This document shows positions 34,132-42,886 of a stretch of 64,000 nt of DNA, one piece after another. The stretch is from Schoenoplectus triqueter (taxonomy: Eukaryota; Streptophyta; Magnoliopsida; Poales; Cyperaceae). How positions within the stretch are numbered: the first letter of the stretch is position 1; every line of letters starts with the position of its first letter. The DNA lies in the NCBI GenBank assembly GCA_964058805.1, contig CAXKVV010002172.1, forward strand, positions 104,016 to 168,015, in the 5' to 3' direction. The notes beneath the pieces were generated by a model. It ran no database searches, had not been told where the DNA came from, and was given only the letters and a program-made list of their open reading frames with translations. The translations under genes were made by a program, and so were the position numbers.

Positions 34132-36114
34132 GTGGCGCCAAGCCCGCCTATAACAAAAGCAGGTCAGAAACCCTTCAATAAAAGCCCTAAATTTGATACC
34201 TCATCTGGAGAAGAAGAAGAGGTTAAATTCAATATTAAACCCCGAGGTGCTCGAGCCCAAAGACCCGGAAGAAAGTCGGGTGAGGAAGCAACCTTCCGCT
34301 TCAAACAGGTGGCTACATATAAGGCCCAAATAAAGCCGAGCGAAATTAAGTCAAGCGATTCTGAGGAGGAGGTCATTTTCAATTTTAAACCTGCCAACAC
34401 TCCTCAAATTCAGATCATAGAGGCAACTTCGGGAGAAGACTCCGAAGATTCCAACGACTCGGGCGATATTATCTCAGGGGAAGAATCTGGCCATGATCGT
34501 CAACCCTGGGAAGAAGAATCTGACGAAGAGATCATCTATCACATCCTCAAAAAGCCATATAAAGGGCCCGAAACAGATAATGAAAGCGAGGAGTCATATA
34601 TGATCAACACGGGACCCGGTAGCGGAAGGGATAACCCGGTTAGGCCGAGGCCTATAAATGAAGAACGCTCATGGCGGGAAAATTTTGAAAGTCGCGTCTG
34701 GAATGCAATTGACGAAATAAGACACCAAGTTGAAAATAATAGGAGGGAGGTGTCTGAACAATGGGAAGTGATGCAGGATATTAAAGTGCAACACAATGAA
34801 ATCATGATAATGATTGAAAACCTGCAAACCGCGATTTATAACTCCGAGCTACTCAAAGAAGTGACGAGCGAACCCCGTTCCGGGACCCCCGAAAGGCAAG
34901 CACCCGATAGCGGCAAACGGGTAATTGTTATAGTAGATGAATCAAAGGGGGAAGAAACGAAAGCTAAGCAGTCGACCGTCATGCAAACCCTCAAGTTCAA
35001 GAAGAGTAAACCATACTCTTTCCTGAAAAATAAAACAGCTCGGATATTTGAGCAGGCCCTAAAGAGCGGATTGACACTTCCCGCCTGTAAACGACCCGCA
35101 GATATAGAGAGAGCCGGCGAAGGTGAATTCTGCCCTTATCATCGCATACTGGGCCATACAATTGAAGAATGTTGGGTATTCAAAGACCTCATAGAAGAAG
35201 GGCACAGAAACGGGACGATCCAACTCCCGAAGAGCTTTCAACAAGACCCAGCTCCGCATAACTTGAATAACAAGGGCAAAGGGGTGGCTTATACGATCTC
35301 GCATACTCCTGTACCTAGCAAACCTAAGGTTGCAAGACGTAAGCCGATCAAAGAAATCTATCGCTCCAACTCAGTCATGAATATTGAAATAGAAGAGGAG
35401 ATGGCAGCGCTAGAGATTACTGCGGTTCCCGAAAGGCATTTTAAAGACCTCATGCCAAGGGAAGTGAACCACATACAAACCCTAAAAACCTTTGTTGTGC
35501 CGGCAAAGGTAGAGCGCATCAAAGGGAAAACTATCATCCACAAGGCTATAATTTTCTATCAGAGCGATTCAACCCAGTCTCTGAAGAACCCTGATCACAA
35601 CACTTGGAAGAAGTGGGTGATAGAACAAGAATCGGAGAATGCAACGAGCGGTGACGCTGCATCTCATCCCTTTGGAAAGGAACTGTATAAATTGGCAAAA
35701 AGGGCAAAATGTCTGAGAGACATATCCAAGGCCGAGGCCAAGCGCTTTGATGAACTTTGGAATGGCGGCCAGAATAAAGTCCTGGGCCTGGACGGTAAAA
35801 TAAAATATACCCGGGGATTAGGGTATAACTGCGACGACGCAGCATGCTTCGAGGGGTCTCTCAACGGGTACCGTATGGAAGAAAGCTGTTGCATGACTTC
35901 TGTCGAAATGCCGGATAATGAAACAGAAGAGAACAATACCCCGGTCCTAAAAAATGCTTTGAAGCAGCTAGAAAAGGAACCTAATACGGTCGATGAGTTA
36001 GCCGAAATTAATTTGGGGACGGAAGAAGACCCACGACCAACTTTCATAAGCGCGTCATTGCCAGAAGAGGTGGCTAACAGGTTGAAGACATTCCTTAAAA
36101 GCTACATGGACTGA
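34132..36114 (+). CDS. Second gag-like ORF ending at the missing reverse transcriptase
   Basis: These 660 codons are in the same frame as gag-protease. The frame is open from just after the gag-protease TAA (34108-34110); the listed first codon is GTG, so translation may depend on readthrough or another mechanism. Acidic, low-complexity sequence fills residues 1-280. Residues about 285-375 repeat the gag knuckle domain (KKSKPYSF, GLTLPACKRP, CX2HX4HX4C at C334, H337, H342, C347, then CWVFKD). They resemble residues 766-860 of the first ORF. Near the end are KYTRGLGY and the stretch DELAEINLGTEEDPRPTFIS. In Tat elements that stretch stands directly before reverse transcriptase. The ORF stops with SYMD* exactly there. 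Confidence 0.82.
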   Translation: MAPSPPITKAGQKPFNKSPKFDTSSGEEEEVKFNIKPRGARAQRPGRKSGEEATFRFKQVATYKAQIKPSEIKSSDSEEEVIFNFKPANTPQIQIIEATSGEDSEDSNDSGDIISGEESGHDRQPWEEESDEEIIYHILKKPYKGPETDNESEESYMINTGPGSGRDNPVRPRPINEERSWRENFESRVWNAIDEIRHQVENNRREVSEQWEVMQDIKVQHNEIMIMIENLQTAIYNSELLKEVTSEPRSGTPERQAPDSGKRVIVIVDESKGEETKAKQSTVMQTLKFKKSKPYSFLKNKTARIFEQALKSGLTLPACKRPADIERAGEGEFCPYHRILGHTIEECWVFKDLIEEGHRNGTIQLPKSFQQDPAPHNLNNKGKGVAYTISHTPVPSKPKVARRKPIKEIYRSNSVMNIEIEEEMAALEITAVPERHFKDLMPREVNHIQTLKTFVVPAKVERIKGKTIIHKAIIFYQSDSTQSLKNPDHNTWKKWVIEQESENATSGDAASHPFGKELYKLAKRAKCLRDISKAEAKRFDELWNGGQNKVLGLDGKIKYTRGLGYNCDDAACFEGSLNGYRMEESCCMTSVEMPDNETEENNTPVLKNALKQLEKEPNTVDELAEINLGTEEDPRPTFISASLPEEVANRLKTFLKSYMD

Positions 36115-36160
36115 AATAATAAAATAATAATAATAAAAAGTGAAAAAGAAAACAGTAAAG
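36115..36160 (+). other. A-rich junction replacing reverse transcriptase and RNase H
   Basis: About 46 bases, almost all A and T with AATAAT repeats, separate the truncated pol linker from the integrase ORF. In autonomous Tat relatives roughly 1.5-2 kb of reverse transcriptase and RNase H lie here. The integrase ORF is in a different frame (+1) from the upstream ORF. Confidence 0.8.
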
Positions 36161-37450
36161 ATGGAATGCCAAGAAACAATGATAACTGAAGAAGACGATG
36201 ATTGGAGACAGCCGTTCATTGAATACTTCCGGCATGGCACCCTCCCCAAAGATAAAAGGATGGCCGATCAAATAAGAAAGCGGGTACTACGGTATGCGTA
36301 TGTGGGCAATACGCTATACCGTAGGTCTTACGATCAACTATGGCTAAGATGCGTATCAGGGCCTGAAGCCGGGCAGGTCATGAAAGAAGTTCATTCCGGG
36401 CTATGTGGAGCACATCAGTCTGGGCCAAAAATGAAGTTAAAGATCAAGCGAATGGGATATTATTGGCCCACGATGGTGGCTGATTGTGAAGAGCACGCAA
36501 GGAAGTGTCGCATGTGCCAGATACATGGCCCTTTTATACATCAAGCGCCAAACCCGTTGCACCCCACGGTAGCATCCTGGCCATTTAATATGTGGGGCAC
36601 AGACATAGTAGGACCCATAGACCCCCCTACATCAAGAGGTCACCGGTTCATCTTGGCGGCAACGGATTACTTTACAAAATGGGCCGAAGCCGTTCCACTC
36701 AAAGAAGTTAAAGCATCCGATGTGGTTAAGTTCTTCAAAACGCACATCCTTTACCGATTCGGTACCCCACAACGAATAATATCTGATAATGGAACGGCCT
36801 TCAAGAGCTCCAAAGTCTATGCCCTGGCGGAGCAATTTAATATTGATTGGAGATTCTCGTCCATTTATAATCCGAGAGCCAACGGCCTGGCCGAAGCCTT
36901 TAACAAAACCCTAATCAATATCATGAAGAAGACCGTGGACGGCAACCAACGAGACTGGGACAATCGTCTACAGGAGGCATTATGGGCTTATCGGACCACG
37001 TACCGAACGCCTACACAAGCTACCCCATATTCTCTGGCTTTTGGGGTTGAAGCCGTTCTCCCTCTTGAGGTGGAACTACCGTCATTGCGGGTGGCTATGC
37101 AAAATGATATGACCATGGATGAATGCCAACAACTTAGATTGGACGAATTGGATGCCATGGACGAGAAAAGATTGATAGCCCAGCAGAATCTTGAGATATA
37201 TCAGGCAAAAATGGCAAGGGCATATGACAAAATGGCGCGAGTCAGGGCATTTCAACAAGGAGAGCTTGTTCTTGTCCTTAAGAGGCCGATCATTGGCCGG
37301 CACATCGGCCCAAAATTCTCTCCGAATTGGGAAGGGCCATATGTAATTGAGAAGGTATACGGGGGCGGCGCATACCAACTCATAGACCATGAAGGTGAAA
37401 GGCCCATGTCACCGATTAATGGGCGATATCTGAAGAAGTACTACACATAG
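36140..37450 (+). CDS. Integrase of the giant element
   Basis: The ORF is open for 436 codons; the listed start is GTG and the first ATG is 36161. The order is that of a complete gypsy integrase. An HHCC zinc finger (HSGLCGAH ... CEEHARKCRMC) lies at about 86-127. The catalytic triad is D155 (WGTDIVGP), D216 (SDNGTAF) and E252 (GLAEAFN), with exactly 35 residues between the last two. A C-terminal GPY/F module (SPNWEGPYVIEKV) lies at about 395-410. The DDWRQPFIEYF stretch at the N-terminus is the normal linker between RNase H and integrase in Tat elements, so the deletion spared all of integrase. It would insert the cDNA; all catalytic residues are present. How it is translated without an upstream fused pol is unclear. 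Confidence 0.93.
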   Translation: MKKKTVKMECQETMITEEDDDWRQPFIEYFRHGTLPKDKRMADQIRKRVLRYAYVGNTLYRRSYDQLWLRCVSGPEAGQVMKEVHSGLCGAHQSGPKMKLKIKRMGYYWPTMVADCEEHARKCRMCQIHGPFIHQAPNPLHPTVASWPFNMWGTDIVGPIDPPTSRGHRFILAATDYFTKWAEAVPLKEVKASDVVKFFKTHILYRFGTPQRIISDNGTAFKSSKVYALAEQFNIDWRFSSIYNPRANGLAEAFNKTLINIMKKTVDGNQRDWDNRLQEALWAYRTTYRTPTQATPYSLAFGVEAVLPLEVELPSLRVAMQNDMTMDECQQLRLDELDAMDEKRLIAQQNLEIYQAKMARAYDKMARVRAFQQGELVLVLKRPIIGRHIGPKFSPNWEGPYVIEKVYGGGAYQLIDHEGERPMSPINGRYLKKYYT

Positions 37451-39183
37451 CCCGGAACGAGGCCAACCGAGTAGTATCTATTGTAAATAAATAAGGAGGG
37501 AATAAGTGTTCGCTTACACACACGTGCACGAAACACAAACCCATGTCTAACCTCCACTTTTGCATAAAAATCCCAAAAACCCTACTTTTGCATTTGTAAA
37601 TAGAATGCATCCAAAAATCCAAAACCACATAAACACATTTAGCCCTACAATAAAAATAAAAATAGAATAAGAGAATTCAATGCCAAAACCACGCGAGAAT
37701 GTAAGGCGAGAGCCTTGGTGTTTGGGCTCACAATACAAATACCACTGGGTTTGTCCATTTGATACAGAATAAACACAAAAATGGGCAGGGTTTGCAGTTT
37801 GTCCCTCAAACCATCTGTTGCCCAATGACGAAAGTTGCTCATATTGGTCGCCCGCGGCGCAAGCCAAGGGATAGGTCGAGCAAATTGGTGGCTAGTAAAT
37901 AGTCGCTTCCGAGGGCATATAAATAAATAACTCTCGTATTATTAGTAACATGTATCACTAATTACCAAAATCTGTCTTCTTCTGATAAAATAAAAGGATA
38001 TATAAGTAAAACAATAAAAACCTATTTTCCTTACTCATTGATAAAAAATAAAAAATATAATAAAATCTTTTCAATAAGGGGTTGCCACCTTTGTCCCCGA
38101 CACCACGAGTGTTATACAAAGCCAGGTTGGGTGCATTCATCCGTAAAAGCACCACACGCCCAAGGAGGTGGTCTGTTTCTAATCCCAAAATAGATCATGG
38201 AGGGGTCAGACTAAGGGTTTACGCTTGTACCCGACATTTCATGTTAAACAAAGCGGCTCGCTTAAAGAAATGACTCAGGTCATGGAGAGCGGACCTACCC
38301 GATGAAAGCCTGTCTCGCAGGGATGCGTGATGGATGTTTGAGGGTAGCTAAAATATAAAAAAACTAGGTTGGGTACATTCATCCGCAAAAGTACCACACG
38401 CCCAAGGAGGTGATCTGTTTCTAATCCCAAAATAGATCATGGAGGGGTCAGACTAAGGGTTTATGCTTTTGCCCGATATTCAGTGTCAAATAAAGTAATT
38501 CGCTTAAAGAAGTGACTCAGGTCATGGAGAGCGGACCTACCCGATGAAAGCCTGTCTCGCAGGGATGCGTAATGGATGTTTGAGGGTAGTACCCCCACAA
38601 AACAAATTGAGTGGAGATGAGTGAATGTGAGTTTCCACTTTAGCACGCAACGGTGCACAAATGAGGGGAGAGTGGGTGAGCTTCCACAAAATAAATGTCA
38701 ATTAAATATGCAAGGAGCATCCACAAAATGGTGTTATCAATTGCATCCATAATCCAATTGATACTGGTAAGTTTATCCATCAGTAATAAAGGGATAAACG
38801 GGTTTATTCTGTACCCGGCCTAGAGGTCAATACAGACAGGTTCGGTATCCGTAAAATACCACGGTTACTTGAGTTTGTATTGCAATAAATAAAGATGAAC
38901 ATACATAGAATGAATGTAGTAGGATGTTGTAAGATTTTCCTTTTATTATGATTAGACGCTGAGAAAGAATGAAGCAGTTATAATTGGGCGCTTTTACAAA
39001 TAAGATTGGAGGTGCACAGTATGAGATAAACGAAATACTTCCTCGCGCTGCAGAGGAAGCGATGAAAGGACAATGATAGAAGTAAGCATCATCCACAACA
39101 AGAGATCAAAATGATAAATGTCAAGGCATCCTATATCAAGTATAACAAAAGAAAAGGAGAAAAGAAGAAATGAAAAGTACAGC
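37451..39183 (+). other. 3' non-coding region of the giant element
   Basis: This lies between the integrase stop and the stop codon of the antisense gene. It is moderately AT-rich with no credible ORF on either strand. It contains a tandem duplication (38119-38590). Polyadenylation of the antisense gene would be expected just below 39184, but I see no decisive signal. Confidence 0.75.
38119..38590. repeat. Two tandem copies of a ~242-bp unit
   Basis: The unit runs from 'ccaggttgggtgcattcatccg' to 'gatggatgtttgagggtag' and is repeated from about 38361, with some 10% difference. It contains 'gactcaggtcatggagagcgg' in both copies. Similar 3' tandem repeats in Ogre-type elements are known to seed satellites. 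Confidence 0.88.
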
Positions 39184-42100
39184 CTATGGGCCCAAAAAGC
39201 GGGACTCCAGCTCTAATAGCACAGTACTAATGGTCTCCAAATAATCATGGAGGGAGTGCCTGTCCTCCTCCGAAGCCGCCTCAAAATCTAAGAACTGAGA
39301 GAAGGCACTATCCCGGGCACTCGAGTGAATCTGCAGCTCCGGGAGACGCCCCGCCAGATGTCGAGAGAAGCCCTCCACTGATAATCTGTGGTCCTCTAGC
39401 TCCTGCACGAGCAGTCGAGCGGGCCCACCACTGACTCCCATGGAGCGGAGAGTGGCACAAGAAGAGAGCCGCTGAAGATAGCGGAGTCGAGCGGCCTCCA
39501 AGTGCCTGCGCAGCTCATGAATCTCCAACTCGTGCTGGTATACGAGAGAGCTCGCGTCCTGGTAAGCCCTGAGTAGCTCCTCACACCTCCTAGAAATGAA
39601 GGTACTCTCGAGACGAGGTGCAATGAGTAGAGCTGGCGCGATGGTATCCCGCATCAGCCTATACCAATCGAAAGAGAAGCCACTGGGCAAAGAATCCAGG
39701 ATCTCGAAATCTAGCGGATAGTCCCCGAAGAAGGTGTCTCGGAGTGCATCCCCCAGTGCGGCCAAGGCGAGCTTCACATCCCTCAATGTAACATCTGCAA
39801 ACAAAATAAATGGGTTAGACAAATTGTTATAATCAAAGAAGAAGTAGAAGGAAGAGAAGATCTAACCTATCGCCTCGTCGCCTAAGACTGACGGGACTGA
39901 ATCAGGGATAGGGATGTCGGTCGCCTCAGGAGGACCCGCAGGTGCACCAGACCCGGCTACAAAATAAAATAAAAAAAAGCATAAGTACATGGAAAGTAAA
40001 GTACGGGCAAATAACAAAGGAAATATAAAGTACCGGGAGAGGTATGAGGCTCAGTGAGACCCTCGCTAGCCGGGACCCCCGTCTCTGGGCTGTGGAATAG
40101 CTGCTCCACTAACTAACTCTCATCTAGCTCCGAGTCATAGTCGACTGTAGCCCTCTCAGTCGAGTCCTCCACCCGAGCATCTGATGAAACTCCGCCATCT
40201 ATGGCCATGAGAGGCTGCCCATCGGGAGATGAAGAAGCATGAGATGGCCCTCCCTCGATCAATAATGGCTCATCGCCTGCGAGCTCGACAGCCAATGGAC
40301 TCCCTTGCTCGAAATAAGCCTCCTCTGATCGTACAAGAGTGAGCACTGGTCCCAGAACCACATCGAATGAGTCACCGTCTCCAGTGGGTACCAGCAAGAT
40401 CGACGGTGAAGCAGGGCCGTCATAAAAGAAAGACTCTGAGCGGTGTGGAGATGCCATGTCATCGGCCTCAGGGTCTGTAAAATCTACATGTAAGAATGAA
40501 AATACTAGTGCATGCTGGCAACTAAGTATTAAATGAAGCACACGAACCTGCGACGGCAAGGTCGGTGCAAAACCCTGAAATGGCAGTGCTCGCAGGCGCC
40601 GATAGATCTGCTATGATGTCACCTCGGGCAGCCTCCACAGGAGATGTCCCGTGAGCTGGAAAATAAACCCTAATCAGAGATGCAAATGAAGTGCGCCCGA
40701 ATAAGGATAGGCGAGTCAATAAAGAAAATCACCCGGAGTGGGAAAAGGAAAAGAAGACGGGGAAGACGGCTGAGAGGCGCCGTCTCGATCTCTCCCCATG
40801 GTAGCTGGAGCCGGTGGCTCGACGGGTGGCTGAGAATGAACGCCAACTACTCGTGGACGAGGGACTGAGAACCCGGGCTCCGCGTGATCATACTCGTAAG
40901 CTAGCTCTGAATCAAAAGAGAATTGGTCGAAATGAGATGAAGTTTATCGAAAGGAAATAACCTAAAGGGATGATGAAGTATACCTGTGAGAATGGTCCTG
41001 ACAGGAACACGAGAAAACCGGCTGTCTAAACCCTGAAAATCGACAGGCTCTGCGGCAATGACCGGAAAAGGGCTGCGATCACGCGGAACGATGCCATCTA
41101 ATAAAGGCTGGTCATCTCGCGGACATGTACTCCGGACGACCACCAGAGGAGTATACGACTGGTAAGAGCGAATGGTCTCATAATACCACTGCTGATAACG
41201 CCTCGTGAAGGTGGAAGTCCTAGAGGTGGATACCATCTGATAGCGAGTGCCCGTGCCTAGTCGGAAGAGGTGAGTGTAGCACCATCCGATACCCTCCAAA
41301 TCGGCCGCCAGTGATATAGGGCGGAGAAGAGGCGCTGGAATATCCTGATCCAAGCCAAACTGATGTGCACATCGATGTGGCGAATAGGGCTCGATGAACA
41401 TATGATCGCCCAATCTGAGAGGAAGAAAGCCCTGACGAATACTGATCAGGTACTCCAAATCGATAGGCCTGGCTCGGATGCTAGAGGAGTCAGAAGAGGG
41501 GACCCTGCTGTCAATCACCATCCTGTCAGCAACCCTAGCTGCCCCACGGGCCACTGATCTATCTCGAGAGAAGTGTAGATGATCTCGACTCCTGAAGAAT
41601 CTATACCGAGCAGCCTCCGGAGTCAATGAAGCTGGCTGCACCCCAGCTAAGTCACTCAGTAAAGGTAGACGATCTCGTAGCGTAACCGCCATACCGGGAT
41701 CATATGAGCCAGACCAATGTAAATGAAGCCATCCGCTAATCAGATGCCACGGGATCAGCTCCTGGCACTGTGAAGGACTACGAGATGAAGTCAAACCGCG
41801 GAGGCATCTATAGATGTTGGCCAGCACAGGCACGGCCAAAGAGATCCTGTCGCCACGCGCGATCAGGCTCGCCATAATGAACACCGAAGGCCGAATGGTG
41901 TATGCAGGGGAGCTAGGTAATAAGAAATAGCAGATCCACCAAGAGATGAAGGCGGTCAGATAAGTCTCCCGATCCACGTCATGTGAACACAGGGTATCCT
42001 GAGAAGGAATAGGGCCGTCATAATGAATCTCGAGCCGACCTGTACCAAATGGATCTCTAGTGGAAGCCAAACCCGTAGGGCGAGTATGGACCCGACCGGT

Positions 42101-42862
42101 GAAATAGGCGATCCAATGTCTGAACGGAACTCCGGGATGCCCCCTCCGTAGATGATAATAAATCTCATAAGTCCTCTGTAAAGAAGGCGGGAATCGAGAT
42201 GAATCTCTCAAGTCAGCGGATGAGACCATGAACTCGTCATAGAAATGGCCAAAGATCGGCAGCCCGGTCAACTGCTGTATCTCTAGGAGGGTCGGAGTCA
42301 GCTCCCGATCGTCGATAAACAAAGTGTTGGTGGAATAGTTCCACCGCTCACAAAAGGCCCGTAGCCAGGGTGTGTCGATATGATAATGAAACATCGACAA
42401 GAAAACCGAGTCATATATCCCGGCTCGCCTGAGCAGAGTCCCCTCCCGCATGAGCATATACCGGGTCCACTCTAGCTGATATCCATGACACTCTAAAGGA
42501 GTGATAAAAGGGGCAGTAGTCCATCTGTGAGCCTCCCCGTCGATAATCTCCTTGCCCAGGAGATGTGTCAAAGGAGCCGTAGAGGCAACGCCTAGAGGCT
42601 GAAGGGGCATGATGTCATGAGGCTGATCATCCCTGAAAAATAAACCGCCGCCTCGCGGGTAGACAGGAGTCGCTCGGATGGCTGAGACGAGAGGAGTCCA
42701 ATCGCTAGGATCCTCATAAAAAGAATGATAATGACTCAAGGGGCGACGCGGAATGGCGTCATGAGATAGAACTACAATACCCGAAGAAGAAAAGGCGTCA
42801 TGAGAAATGAAGTGATGAATAATAAGGAATAATGCACCAAGACAAGCCTTTCGAGCGTTCAA
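39184..42862 (-). CDS. Antisense multi-exon gene with plant mobile domain (PMD / aminotransferase-like family)
   Basis: I reconstruct six exons on the minus strand: 42862-40984, 40906-40733, 40655-40548, 40474-40034, 39956-39867 and 39794-39184. All five introns (77, 77, 73, 77 and 72 bp) are GT-AG and phase 1, and the frame stays open through every join. The one in-frame stop is TAG at 40115-40113. An alternative donor (A|GTTAGT, exon end 40118) would skip it in the same phase. The first ATG is 42610; the frame is open to the LTR edge without another, so a further 5' exon is possible. Exon 1 has the PMD: RRAGIYDSVFLSMFHYHID, ERWNYSTNTLFI, ELTPTLLEIQQLTGLPIFG, and FISWWICYFLLP. The last exon is leucine/arginine-rich and probably coiled coil. 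PMD proteins occur as host genes (MAIN/MAIL family) and inside retrotransposons; the molecular role here is unknown. Confidence 0.85.
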
Positions 42863-42886
42863 GACTCGTCTTGGTGGGTGGCTCTT
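42863..42886 (+). promoter_or_regulatory. Region expected to hold the polypurine tract
   Basis: The bases before the 3' LTR include GGTGGGTGG then CTCTT. This is G-rich but not a clean purine run, so the tract is atypical or weak. The antisense gene's open frame also begins in this short space. Confidence 0.4.

Noticed and set aside
36115..36160. A frameshifted or hidden reverse transcriptase in another frame
   Set aside because: Only 46 bases separate the pre-RT linker from the integrase linker. The domain is physically absent, not out of frame.
39795..40983. The five uniform introns as copies of one introner-like element
   Set aside because: Apart from splice sites and T-richness, the five intron sequences do not align with each other.
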